A DNA stretch of 64,000 nucleotides from an uncultured Bacteroidota bacterium. Its GTDB lineage: Bacteria > Bacteroidota > Bacteroidia > Flavobacteriales > Flavobacteriaceae. Below are positions 8,258-17,426 of this stretch, one piece after another. The position numbers and the translations under genes are program-made. The notes under the pieces were generated by a model. It did not search any database. It saw only the letters and a program-made list of their open reading frames with translations, and had not been told where the DNA came from. Within the stretch, counting starts at the first letter, position 1, and the number at the start of each line of letters is the position of its first letter. The stretch lies in assembly GCA_902536935.1 (NCBI GenBank), contig CACAZM010000006.1:18915-82914 (forward strand), written 5' to 3'.

Positions 8258-9448
8258 TCAACAGATTTCGTCAAGGATATTTAAGATGATATCACACCCT
8301 TTTTTGATCTCTTTTTTTGAGATTATTAGTGGAGGTGTAACCCGAACGGCTCTCTTTTCAAACAGCAAAAAAAACAACAACAACCCTCGTTCAAGAGCAA
8401 TTTTCACCAACTGTTGTGCATGTTCTGGTGTTCGAAGAATTAGGGCTAACATCAGTCCTTTTCCGCGGATTTCTTCTATTCCCCGATGTTGGAGTTGTTC
8501 TCTAATATATTGTTCTTTTTCAAGTGTTTCGGAGATTAAATTGCTTTGTAAAAGAGTTTTTAAAGTAGCGTGACATGCCGCTGCAATGACTGGATGCCCA
8601 CCAAAAGTTGTGATATGTCCCAGTATGGGTTTGTCTTGCAAGAGGTTCATAAGTTCTTTTGAGGCACAGAATGCACCTACAGGGAATCCACCTCCAAGTC
8701 CTTTTCCAGTGACAAATATATCAGGAATCATATTGTAGTGTTCAAAGGCAAATAGTTTCCCTGTTCGACCCATTCCAGGTTGAATTTCGTCTAAAATCAA
8801 TAGAGCTCCCACTTTGTCACATCTTTCTCGAACGGCTTTCATATAGTCATTGGTTGGAACGATAAACCCAGCACCCCCTTGTATGGTTTCTAAGATGACT
8901 GCTGCAGTTTGTTCATTGATTTGTTCTAAATCCCTAACATCATTAAATTGGATAAAAGACGTACCGGGGATTAGGGGTCGATAGGCTCGTTTTCGTTCTT
9001 CATACCCCATTACACTCATCGCCCCTTGCGTATTTCCATGATAGGCATTGTTGGCAGAGATAATTCGCTGTCTGCCAGTTGCTCTTTTAGCAAGCTTAAG
9101 TGCCCCTTCAATACCTTCCGTCCCTGAGTTGGTCAGGTACGTACATGACAATTGTTCTGGCAAATGATCAGCCAATAACTTGACCAGTTGAACAGGTTCA
9201 TCTTGCACAAATTCCCCATATACCATAACGTGGAGGTATTTTCTCATCTGTCGGCGAACGGCCCGAATCACTTTAGGATGAGAATGACCCAAAGTACAAG
9301 CAGAGACACCTGCGACAAAATCAAGATATTTTCTGTTATCCTTATCGATGATATAACTTCCACGAGCTTTTTTGACTTCAAGTCCGATTGGTTGTGCGGT
9401 TGTTTGTGCCTGATGTGCAAAGAAGATATGTCGGATTGTATGTCTCAT
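8258..9448 (-). CDS. Class III PLP-dependent aminotransferase (acetylornithine/ornithine type)
   Basis: The 396-residue protein is a fold-type I class III aminotransferase. It shows TNSGTEGIEGALKLAKRATG (phosphate-binding loop), ILDEIQPGMGRTG (with the Asp that contacts the PLP nitrogen), VTGKGLGGGFPVGAF with the Schiff-base lysine, and TFGGHPV. Such enzymes move an amino group between an omega-amino donor and 2-oxoglutarate. It is distinct from the ornithine aminotransferase at 16131, and the exact substrate is not evident. Four bases overlap the OstA-like gene, which suggests co-transcription. Confidence 0.88.
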   Translation of the reverse strand: MRHTIRHIFFAHQAQTTAQPIGLEVKKARGSYIIDKDNRKYLDFVAGVSACTLGHSHPKVIRAVRRQMRKYLHVMVYGEFVQDEPVQLVKLLADHLPEQLSCTYLTNSGTEGIEGALKLAKRATGRQRIISANNAYHGNTQGAMSVMGYEERKRAYRPLIPGTSFIQFNDVRDLEQINEQTAAVILETIQGGAGFIVPTNDYMKAVRERCDKVGALLILDEIQPGMGRTGKLFAFEHYNMIPDIFVTGKGLGGGFPVGAFCASKELMNLLQDKPILGHITTFGGHPVIAAACHATLKTLLQSNLISETLEKEQYIREQLQHRGIEEIRGKGLMLALILRTPEHAQQLVKIALERGLLLFFLLFEKRAVRVTPPLIISKKEIKKGCDIILNILDEIC

Positions 9449-11100
9449 TTCATTTTTAGTTTCATGCTAGACATTACTTCTTCTGCATCTGTTTTTTTGG
9501 AAACAGTATCATTTTTTGCTGTATTCATTATTAGATCGGCTTTTGATCTTATCATTTCATCCCCACGCCAATAAAAACCGGTTAGTTGCTGCTGGTCTTT
9601 TGTAAGTTCCTCGTTTGGGTAAACCGCCCCTTCTGGCTTGGTCAAAAACGTAATGGATTGAATTTGATTGTCAGCCATTCGTAATTGCATCGCACTACAA
9701 ATTGCCTTGTCAATGCCAATCAGGTCTTGGGTGGTATCATCGTATAGATAATACACCATTTCTGCGTTTTTGACGATGTCAATGGTTTGTAGCTCATTGT
9801 TTTCAAAGTTGCCTAGTAAGTTGATTCCTTTCATTTGGTTAAACTGACTGGGGTTAAGAGAATCTTGCTCAGCGACAATCGCATTTTTAAAAATTTTAAG
9901 CGAGTCTATGGCGTTAGAGGTTGAGTCTGTCAAAAGGTGAATGAGATCTCCACTCATTTGCGTTTTTGCTGACCACAACACGGGGTTTATTTTTGTTATG
10001 TCACGAGCAGACAAAAGTTGTGACTCACGATCGCTGATCGGTTGACGTAAGAGTTGGATAAGACCAGACTTTTGATCGATATGAATTGAATCGGAAACAC
10101 CACTAAGGTTGGTTTTAAAAATGCGAACCCCATAATAGCCTGTTAGTATTCTTTCTTCTGCGGGCCCAGTAGCCAATAGGGTGTCAGCATGGATAAAGAG
10201 GGAGTCTTTATCTACCAATTTTATTGCGATTGGATTTCGGGTTACGATGGCAGAATCCCGTTCTTTGAAAATTTCGCCGTATTGCCCTCGAATCACATTA
10301 TTTCCAATGGTGTCTGTGATTTGTACATTCTGACTTGCGGAAGCATATTGTATTCGGTCATCAAAATAAATGCTATCACCTTCAATATTCCTTAGGTTAT
10401 AGTCGATTGATGCACGGTCTTGGAAATACCCTTTTTTGAGATTCGAGTCAAAAAAACCTCTATTGCACTTAACGTCATAGGACTCACCATTTATGGTGGT
10501 CGCCCCATAAAAATAAGCGTGCCGTAGCTCCGTGTAATAATCCATACGTTCTGAATGGATAGTAAAGGACGGATCTGTGACATTGACATTCGTGATGAAT
10601 TCATATTTATTGTCATCAGCAACATAGGTACCAGATTGACTGCGAATCACTGTCTCCTCACTTGTGATTTCTCCAAAAATATTGTAATAAGCTTCTTGTT
10701 TTTTTCGATCAAAATACAAAGAGTCTGTGCGCAAAGTCGATTCTTGATTTTTGAGATGCACTTTAAGCTTGGCAACTGCAAATTTTGTTGTCCCACTATA
10801 CTCGATGTATTCACTGTTTAACTGCAAACTATCTCCTTGTTTGACAACTACATTTCCTTTGGCTTTAAAGAAATTTTGAGTTTCATAAAAATAGGCAATG
10901 TCTGACCAGATGTCCATTCCATCATGGTGCAGATGAACACGAATGTCTTTATTAGATTTTAGAATTTTAGCATCTGGAAAGCGATTTTCGTTGACTTCGA
11001 AAGAAGCGGCTTCCCGAATGTCGATTTTTTTCGTCTCCTGCCCATAGGTCTTGGTAAGTGTTAAAAGCAGAAACAGTATACAATTTGTGTATTTTGACAA
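9445..11100 (-). CDS. OstA-like (LptA/LptD N-terminal domain) periplasmic protein
   Basis: The 551-residue protein starts with a signal peptide (FLLLTLTKTYGQE). It then consists of repeated beta-strand units such as GNVVVKQGDSLQLNSEYIEYSG, SERMDYYTELRHAYFYGAT and GDSIYFDDRIQYASASQN, the pattern of the OstA/LptA beta-jellyroll that carries lipopolysaccharide across the periplasm. It is longer than LptA and lacks the LptD barrel, a form usual in Bacteroidota. A role in LPS transport is inferred from the fold. It overlaps the aminotransferase gene by four bases and lies 29 bp after purA on the same strand. Confidence 0.82.
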   Translation of the reverse strand: MSKYTNCILFLLLTLTKTYGQETKKIDIREAASFEVNENRFPDAKILKSNKDIRVHLHHDGMDIWSDIAYFYETQNFFKAKGNVVVKQGDSLQLNSEYIEYSGTTKFAVAKLKVHLKNQESTLRTDSLYFDRKKQEAYYNIFGEITSEETVIRSQSGTYVADDNKYEFITNVNVTDPSFTIHSERMDYYTELRHAYFYGATTINGESYDVKCNRGFFDSNLKKGYFQDRASIDYNLRNIEGDSIYFDDRIQYASASQNVQITDTIGNNVIRGQYGEIFKERDSAIVTRNPIAIKLVDKDSLFIHADTLLATGPAEERILTGYYGVRIFKTNLSGVSDSIHIDQKSGLIQLLRQPISDRESQLLSARDITKINPVLWSAKTQMSGDLIHLLTDSTSNAIDSLKIFKNAIVAEQDSLNPSQFNQMKGINLLGNFENNELQTIDIVKNAEMVYYLYDDTTQDLIGIDKAICSAMQLRMADNQIQSITFLTKPEGAVYPNEELTKDQQQLTGFYWRGDEMIRSKADLIMNTAKNDTVSKKTDAEEVMSSMKLKMK

Positions 11101-11129
11101 AGCTTAATCTATTAATCATGCATGCAAAT

Positions 11130-12404
11130 TTATCGAAAAATCGTTTGTTTACGATCGGGTCCGACTGAGACAAGACCCACGGGTGTTTCTAGAAAATTTT
11201 CAATAAAACTTACGTATTCTTTCAGTTGACAAGGTAATTCATCGTAGGATTTGCAATTTGTAATATCCTCTTGCCATCCTTCCATTTCGATATATTTCGG
11301 ATTGATGTGTTCTTTATCAAGCGAAAAGGGAAGATGACTGATCAATTCTCCATGGTATTCGTATTTAGTGCAAATCTTTAGGGTTTCGATTCCTGAAAGC
11401 ACATCTCCTTTCATCATCATTAGTTGGGTAACACCATTTATTTGTACTGAATATTTTAGAGCAACCAAGTCAAGCCACCCACAACGCCGAGGGCGTCCAG
11501 TGGTTGCTCCAAATTCATGACCAACTTTGGCAATTCTTTCTCCGACTTCATCAAATAATTCAGTAGGAAACGGCCCACTACCAACTCGAGTTGTATAGGC
11601 TTTAAAAATGCCAAAAACGTCTTTGATTTTATTTGGTGCAATTCCTAAACCTGTGCAAGCGCCAGCAGCAGTGGTATTTGATGAAGTTACAAAAGGGTAG
11701 GTTCCAAAATCAATATCAAGTAACGATCCTTGTGCCCCTTCAGCAAGGATTTTTTTTTGTTTTGCTTGCGCATCAGCAATTACAGATTCACTATCAACAA
11801 AACGGATCTTATCGACAATAAAATCAACAGCAGCAAAAAAGTCAGATTCTAGTGCCTGAAGGTCATAAGTCAGATCAACCTGATAGAATCTAATAAGTTC
11901 CTCATGCTTATTAGCGAGATCTCGGTACTTTTTTTTCCAATGGGGAAATTCTAAATCTCCAACACGAATTCCATTTCGACCAGTTTTGTCCATGTAAGTT
12001 GGTCCGATCCCTTTTAAAGTTGATCCAATTTTTTTGGCCCCCTTAGCTTTTTCGGAAGCAGCATCAATAAGTCGATGGGTTGGGAGAATAAGATGAGCCT
12101 TGCGGGAAATCAGTAAAGATTGATTGTAATCAATTTCAAATTTGTCAAGACTTTCGAGTTCTTGCTGAAAAATTACAGGGTCGATAACAACTCCGTTTCC
12201 AATTAAATTTTGTGATCCTTGGTGGAAAATACCTGATGGGATGGTGTGTAAAACGTGTTTAATTCCATCAAATTTTAAGGTATGTCCAGCATTTGGACCC
12301 CCTTGAAAACGCGCAATGATGTCATAATTTTTGGTCAGTACATCGACAATTTTTCCTTTTCCTTCATCTCCCCATTGTAGCCCAAGGAGCAAATCTAATC
12401 CCAT
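11130..12404 (-). CDS. purA: Adenylosuccinate synthetase
   Basis: This 424-residue enzyme joins IMP and aspartate with GTP in AMP synthesis. It has the GLQWGDEGKGKIVD P-loop region near the N-terminus, GGPNAGHT, the KGIGPTYMDKTGRNG segment, an EGAQGSLLDIDFGTYP stretch, and the C-terminal GRPRRCGWLDLVALKYS and VGPDRKQTI (base recognition). The length and all motifs are normal. The gene is preceded by the Fur-family gene, with a two-base gap between that stop codon and the purA start, so the two are likely co-transcribed. Confidence 0.97.
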   Translation of the reverse strand: MGLDLLLGLQWGDEGKGKIVDVLTKNYDIIARFQGGPNAGHTLKFDGIKHVLHTIPSGIFHQGSQNLIGNGVVIDPVIFQQELESLDKFEIDYNQSLLISRKAHLILPTHRLIDAASEKAKGAKKIGSTLKGIGPTYMDKTGRNGIRVGDLEFPHWKKKYRDLANKHEELIRFYQVDLTYDLQALESDFFAAVDFIVDKIRFVDSESVIADAQAKQKKILAEGAQGSLLDIDFGTYPFVTSSNTTAAGACTGLGIAPNKIKDVFGIFKAYTTRVGSGPFPTELFDEVGERIAKVGHEFGATTGRPRRCGWLDLVALKYSVQINGVTQLMMMKGDVLSGIETLKICTKYEYHGELISHLPFSLDKEHINPKYIEMEGWQEDITNCKSYDELPCQLKEYVSFIENFLETPVGLVSVGPDRKQTIFR

Positions 12405-12406
12405 AT

Positions 12407-12847
12407 TTATTTCTTGCTGTTGTTTTTAGTTGCATAGAAATAAAGAGAATGGTTGTGAATGTCAACATCAAAAACTTCTTCTATACTTTTTTTTATCATT
12501 TGGATTCTAGGATCACAGAACTCTTTCACTTCTCCAGTATCTGTCAAAATGATATGGTCGTGCTGATTATCAAAATACGACTTTTCGTATTGAGCATGTT
12601 GAGGACCAAATTGATGTTTGCGGACAAGTCCGCAATCTAGGAGTAGCTCGATGGTATTGTATAAAGTGGCTCGACTTACCCTGTATTTCTTCTCCTTCAT
12701 TTTCAAATACAGAGACTCGATATCAAAATGATCGTCACTTCGATAAATTTCTTCTAAAATAGCGAAGCGTTCGGGTGTTTTTCGATGGCTGTTTTTGTCC
12801 AAAAAAGCGATAAAAACATCCCGTACAATTTCTTGATTTTTATCCAT
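12407..12847 (-). CDS. Fur family transcriptional regulator
   Basis: The 146-residue protein has the Fur layout: an N-terminal winged helix ([30 protein letters not shown], then [19 protein letters not shown]) and a C-terminal metal and dimer domain with [15 protein letters not shown] and a terminal HNHSLYFYA. The H-x-H cluster expected for the regulatory metal site is there. The CxxC pair that binds structural zinc in many Fur and PerR proteins is not visible after HDHIIL. Whether it senses iron, zinc or peroxide cannot be settled. It sits just before purA and 28 bp after the RelA/SpoT gene. Confidence 0.9.
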   Translation of the reverse strand: MDKNQEIVRDVFIAFLDKNSHRKTPERFAILEEIYRSDDHFDIESLYLKMKEKKYRVSRATLYNTIELLLDCGLVRKHQFGPQHAQYEKSYFDNQHDHIILTDTGEVKEFCDPRIQMIKKSIEEVFDVDIHNHSLYFYATKNNSKK

Positions 12848-12875
12848 GATTCAATGCAAATTTACATAGGTTTTT

Positions 12876-15083
12876 TTACTCTCGTATAACTTTATCTACT
12901 CCATTTATATTTTGAAGCTGCTTTATCATCTTTTTAAGTAGAGCAGTGTTTTTGACTTTCAACAAGATATTTCCCTCAAATGTACCATCATTGGAGTCAA
13001 AAGACATCTGACTGATGTTCACATTGTTTGTATTTGAAATTACTTGTGTAACCTTGTTTACAAGTCCCAAATCGTCCAGTCCTGTGAGTTTTAGTTTTGC
13101 GGTAAATTCATTCTGTGAAGAGTCAATCCATTTGGCATTCACAATGCGATATGCATAGTTTGAGCGTAATGTTAGGGCGTTTGGACACTCATTTTTATGA
13201 ACTTTAACCCCGTCGCTTATTGTGACAAAACCAAATACATCATCACCAGCAATTGGATTACAACATGGACTCAGTTGATAATCGAGCTGTTCCTCGGTTT
13301 TTCCAAAAACGATTTGATCGAATTTGTCAGTGATTTTGTCCTGTTCGATAGGAATAGGTATCGGATTTTTTTGTGCTTTTCTTTTGAAAAAGTTAAAGAA
13401 TCGATTGTTGCGATCAGCACTAAATTTTTTGAGCTTTGCATTGTCAATGGTACCAATCCCGACGCGATAGTACAGATCTAGAGTTGTTTTGAGTTTGAAG
13501 AATGTAAGGAGTTTATCAATCGTTTTATCGTTAAAACCGATTTTGAGTTGTTTGAGCTTTCTTCTCAAAATTTCTTTGCCTTCAATAGCAATTTTCTTTT
13601 TATCCTCTCTCAAAAAGGAGCGAATGCGGGAACGTGCTCGAGTTGTGATTACATAGTCCAACCAGCTGGGATTTGGAAATGATTTTTCAGAAGTAATGAT
13701 CTCAACTTGATCACCACTTCTCAAACGATAGCTCAGAGGCACGATTTTACCATTGATTTTTGCTCCTCTGGTATGCATGCCTATTTCAGTATGAATATTA
13801 AATGCAAAATCAACTGGAGTTGCACCTTGTGGTAATGATTTTAAATCTCCATCAGGTGTGAACACAAATATTTCACTGGCATAAAGATTGAGTCTAAAGT
13901 CTTTGACAAAATCAACTGCATCAGAATTTGGTTGTTCAAGAACATCTCGTAAACGGTTCAGCCAGACCTCCAAACCTCTTTCATCTTGCTTTCCATGCTT
14001 GTATTTAAAATGTGCAGCATAACCCTTTTCTGCAATTTCGTGCATGCGCTGAGACCGGATTTGAACCTCAACCCAGCGACCTTCGGGACCCATAACAGTA
14101 ATGTGCAATGCTTCATAACCTGTTGATTTTGGTGCTGAAATCCAATCCCTAAGCCGTAGTGGATTTGGTTGAAAAAAATCAGTAATAACAGAGTAAATTT
14201 TCCATGCCAAGAATTTCTCTTCTTGTGGATCAGCTTTATAGATAATGCGAATTGCAAAGCGATCAAAAATTTGATCAAAATCTAGTTTTTTTGAAACCAT
14301 TTTTTTTCGGGTAGAAAATATCGATTTCGGACGCCCATCAATTTTACAAGACAACCCCTCTCGTCGTAAATGCTTTTTTGTAAGCTTGACAAATCGATCG
14401 ATAAACTCCTCTTGACTATCAAAATTTTCTTGAATACGCTGTTGAATCTCATCATAGACTTCTGGTTCGGTGTATTTTAGTCCCAAGTCTTCGAGTTCGG
14501 TTTTAATATTATACATTCCAACACGATGTGCGAGTGGTGCATATATGTACAAGGTTTCGGATGCGATCTTTATTTGTTTGTGTCGCGGCATGACATCCAT
14601 TGTTTGCATATTGTGCAAACGATCTGCAATTTTGATGATGATTACTCTTGCATCGTCATTTAGTGTCAATAGCATTTTTCTAAAATTTTCAGCTTGCAAA
14701 GAGACATTTTTGTCTTTTTTTAAACTGGAAATCTTGGTTAGACCATTCACAATTTTTGCAATCTGAGCCCCGTGTAACGACTCAATGTCATCAATGGTGT
14801 ATTTTGTGTCTTCTACCACATCATGAAGTAGGGCTGATGCAATAGAAGGTGCCCCCAAACCGATATCATCAGCAACAATTTTAGCCACAGCGATAGGATG
14901 TAAGATATAGGGTTCTCCAGATTTTCTTCTTTGATCTTTATGCGCATCAACAGCGGTATCGAGCGCCAGTCGAATCATTTTTTTATCAGCAGCGGTTAGC
15001 TTTTGGTAACTTGTGCGTAGCAGGTCTTTGTACGCTTTTGCGATTTGGGCATTTTCCGCAACCGTTTCTATTGCACTAACCAT
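12876..15083 (-). CDS. Bifunctional (p)ppGpp synthetase/hydrolase, RelA/SpoT family
   Basis: The 735 residues follow the long RSH order. An HD hydrolase domain has HPIAVAKIVADD and an intact SALLHDVVEDT (HDxxED) near residues 85-95. The synthetase domain has FDRFAIRIIY, STGYEALHITV and WVEVQIRSQRMHEIAEKG. A TGS domain follows (LPQGATPVDFAFNIHTEIG), then a helical and conserved-Cys region (LSPCCNPIAGDDVFGF), and a C-terminal ACT domain. The intact HD residues suggest that the protein both makes and destroys (p)ppGpp, which governs growth under starvation. The upstream gap to the RNA methyltransferase gene is only 12 bp. Confidence 0.94.
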   Translation of the reverse strand: MVSAIETVAENAQIAKAYKDLLRTSYQKLTAADKKMIRLALDTAVDAHKDQRRKSGEPYILHPIAVAKIVADDIGLGAPSIASALLHDVVEDTKYTIDDIESLHGAQIAKIVNGLTKISSLKKDKNVSLQAENFRKMLLTLNDDARVIIIKIADRLHNMQTMDVMPRHKQIKIASETLYIYAPLAHRVGMYNIKTELEDLGLKYTEPEVYDEIQQRIQENFDSQEEFIDRFVKLTKKHLRREGLSCKIDGRPKSIFSTRKKMVSKKLDFDQIFDRFAIRIIYKADPQEEKFLAWKIYSVITDFFQPNPLRLRDWISAPKSTGYEALHITVMGPEGRWVEVQIRSQRMHEIAEKGYAAHFKYKHGKQDERGLEVWLNRLRDVLEQPNSDAVDFVKDFRLNLYASEIFVFTPDGDLKSLPQGATPVDFAFNIHTEIGMHTRGAKINGKIVPLSYRLRSGDQVEIITSEKSFPNPSWLDYVITTRARSRIRSFLREDKKKIAIEGKEILRRKLKQLKIGFNDKTIDKLLTFFKLKTTLDLYYRVGIGTIDNAKLKKFSADRNNRFFNFFKRKAQKNPIPIPIEQDKITDKFDQIVFGKTEEQLDYQLSPCCNPIAGDDVFGFVTISDGVKVHKNECPNALTLRSNYAYRIVNAKWIDSSQNEFTAKLKLTGLDDLGLVNKVTQVISNTNNVNISQMSFDSNDGTFEGNILLKVKNTALLKKMIKQLQNINGVDKVIRE

Positions 15084-15095
15084 ATTATAAAAGTA

Positions 15096-15917
15096 CTAAA
15101 TTCCTTTTATATCTCTGTAAAAATTACGTTGGCGCGTCGCTTCAAAAAGAAGTATGGCTGCAGCGACTGATACGTTCATCGAGTCCAAAGTTCCAAGCAT
15201 GGGGATTTTAATATTTGACTTTGATTCTTTTATCCAAAACTCGCTTAACCCTGTCGCTTCTGTACCTACAACTACAGCAGAGGGTATCGAAAAATCAATT
15301 TTTTCGTAAGATATGCTGTCTTGTAAACTTGCTGCGTAAATAGTGATTTGGTTCTGTTTTAAAAAATCAAGAATATCATCATTTGAACCGATCCCGATTG
15401 GCACAGTAAATAACCCCCCAACACTAGATCGAACAACATTTGGATTATATATATCAGTTCTAGGGTTAGTAACCAAAAGACAGTCAATGTTCGATGCATC
15501 TGCCGTGCGAAGCATAGCGCCAATATTCCCCGGTTTTTCAATGTTTTCAACTATGAGAATCAATGGGTTTGGATTTTTAAATACAATGGAATCTAGGTCA
15601 AACGTTTTCTTTTTTACCAAGCCAATAATTCCCTCTGTTTTTTTTCGATAACTGATTTTTTCATATACATTATCTGTCACAAGAACGATATTGCTCGTAT
15701 CTAAGTTCCTGGTACTCCATTCTTTCAATGATGATGGCGTAAATAAACTTTGGCAGCAAAATATGGTGTCGATTGTAAACCCTCCCTTATTTGCTAACTG
15801 CAATTCGCGTTTTCCCTCAACAACAAAGACTTTACTTTTCTTTCTCAAGGATGCCTTTTCAATCAATCCCGTAATGGATTTGATGGTCTCGTTATGCAAG
15901 CTGGATATCGTCTTCAT
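15096..15917 (-). CDS. SpoU/TrmH-type RNA 2'-O-methyltransferase
   Basis: The 273-residue protein has a substrate-binding N-terminal part (SKVFVVEGKRELQLA) and a SPOUT knot domain with the three classic motifs: VENIEKPGNIGAMLRTAD (motif 1), VVVGTEATGLSEFW (motif 2) and IPMLGTLDSMNVSVAAAILLFEA (motif 3). These bind S-adenosylmethionine in the knot. The family methylates ribose 2'-OH groups in rRNA or tRNA. The target nucleotide cannot be assigned from sequence. It is transcribed in the same direction as the RelA/SpoT gene. Confidence 0.9.
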   Translation of the reverse strand: MKTISSLHNETIKSITGLIEKASLRKKSKVFVVEGKRELQLANKGGFTIDTIFCCQSLFTPSSLKEWSTRNLDTSNIVLVTDNVYEKISYRKKTEGIIGLVKKKTFDLDSIVFKNPNPLILIVENIEKPGNIGAMLRTADASNIDCLLVTNPRTDIYNPNVVRSSVGGLFTVPIGIGSNDDILDFLKQNQITIYAASLQDSISYEKIDFSIPSAVVVGTEATGLSEFWIKESKSNIKIPMLGTLDSMNVSVAAAILLFEATRQRNFYRDIKGI

Positions 15918-16130
15918 TTTGATTGTAAATTTAAATCAACTAATTCATCTAAATTCAAAATTTATTGTGTTACAGTAAAAAATCTCAGTTTTGTGATGTC
16001 AAATGACTTTAATTTGTCTTTGCTTAGAGACAAGTAGAAAAGCTTTATAATCAGATTAAGAAAATTTTTGGTATGTCGTTCTAACTTTTTTTTTGCTTTA
16101 GATTTGCCTAATTTCGTCAAAACTTTGATA

Positions 16131-17417
16131 ATGAATCCAAAGACTGCACCCAGAACCGATCGCTACATTCATGATGAGTTTCGGTACGGGGCACACAATT
16201 ATCATCCTTTACCAGTCGTTCTAAATAGGGGTGAAGGAATTTATGTTTGGGATGTGGAGGGGAAGAAGTATGTTGATTTTTTATCTGCATACTCAGCAGT
16301 AAATCAAGGACATTCAAATCCTACAATTTTAAAAGCCCTAATGGAACAAGCGCAGCAATTATCACTCACATCTCGGGCATTTCATAATGATCAATTTGGT
16401 CAGTTTGCAAAACTGGTAACTTCTTATTTTGGTTTTGATATGATGCTTCCTATGAATAGCGGTGCAGAGGCAGTGGAAACAGCAATAAAGCTCGCTCGCA
16501 AATGGGGTGTTCAGAAAAAAGGGGTTTTGGAAAATCAGGCAGAAATTGTGGTATGTCAAAATAACTTTCACGGAAGAACAACAACTATCGTCTCTTTTTC
16601 TTCCGATCCAGTTGCACGAAAAGATTTTGGTCCGTTTACCCCGGGATTCGTCACCATCCCATATAATGATACAGTTGCGCTCGAAAAAGTTTTACATGAA
16701 CGCCCTAATGTTGTTGGCTTTTTGGTTGAACCCATTCAGGGAGAAGCGGGTGTGAATACCCCTAGTGATGATTTTATGAAGAAGTCACAAGAGTTGTGCA
16801 ATACACACAACGTTCTTTTTATAGCCGATGAGATTCAAACTGGAATTGGCCGCACGGGCTCTTTGCTCGCGGTATGTGGTGACTGCTCGTGTGAATCTTC
16901 CTGTATGCAACAGAAAGACACCTATGCTCGTCCTGATGTTCTGATTCTTGGTAAGGCCTTAGGAGGAGGAGTTTACCCTGTTTCTGCGGTATTGGCAGAT
17001 CGGCATATTATGCAGGTAATTCAACCTGGAGAACATGGCAGTACTTTTGGAGGTAACCCTGTGGCAAGTGCAGTAGGAATGGCATCTTTAGAAGTCATTA
17101 GAGATCAAAAACTTGCCCAAAATGCTCGTTACTTAGGGAAAATATTCAGGGAACAACTAAACGGTTATAAAAAACAAAGCGAAGTCCTTGTTGGAGTTCG
17201 CGGACGTGGCCTACTCAATGCCATAGTCATCAACGATAGTCAAGATGGATCTTTGGCTTGGGACATTTGCATGGCCTTTAAAGACAAGGGTCTTTTGGCA
17301 AAACCCACACACGGGAACATCATTCGATTTGCTCCTCCGTTGGTAATTGATGAAATGCAACTTTTGTCTTGTGTTCAGATTATCATTGATACCTTAAGCG
17401 AGTTTGAACCCTCATAA
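16131..17417 (+). CDS. rocD: Ornithine aminotransferase
   Basis: The enzyme turns ornithine and 2-oxoglutarate into glutamate-5-semialdehyde and glutamate. From the ATG at 16131 it has 428 residues. That start (MNPKTAPRTDRYIHDEF) matches the family N-terminus; an upstream TTG at 16068 would add 21 unlikely residues. Motifs include MNSGAEAVETAIKLARKWG, FIADEIQTGIGRTG, and LILGKALGGGVYPVSAVLAD with the PLP lysine, plus GSTFGGNPVASAV. A short Cys-rich insertion (CGDCSCESSCMQQ) sits before the active-site lysine strand and is unusual enough to note. The cysteine desulfurase gene follows closely. Confidence 0.93.
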   Translation: MNPKTAPRTDRYIHDEFRYGAHNYHPLPVVLNRGEGIYVWDVEGKKYVDFLSAYSAVNQGHSNPTILKALMEQAQQLSLTSRAFHNDQFGQFAKLVTSYFGFDMMLPMNSGAEAVETAIKLARKWGVQKKGVLENQAEIVVCQNNFHGRTTTIVSFSSDPVARKDFGPFTPGFVTIPYNDTVALEKVLHERPNVVGFLVEPIQGEAGVNTPSDDFMKKSQELCNTHNVLFIADEIQTGIGRTGSLLAVCGDCSCESSCMQQKDTYARPDVLILGKALGGGVYPVSAVLADRHIMQVIQPGEHGSTFGGNPVASAVGMASLEVIRDQKLAQNARYLGKIFREQLNGYKKQSEVLVGVRGRGLLNAIVINDSQDGSLAWDICMAFKDKGLLAKPTHGNIIRFAPPLVIDEMQLLSCVQIIIDTLSEFEPS

Positions 17418-17426
17418 GATTTGTTT

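Noticed and set aside
16068..16130. N-terminal extension of ornithine aminotransferase from a TTG start
   Set aside because: The added 21 residues are hydrophobic and unlike the family; the ATG at 16131 gives the normal N-terminus.
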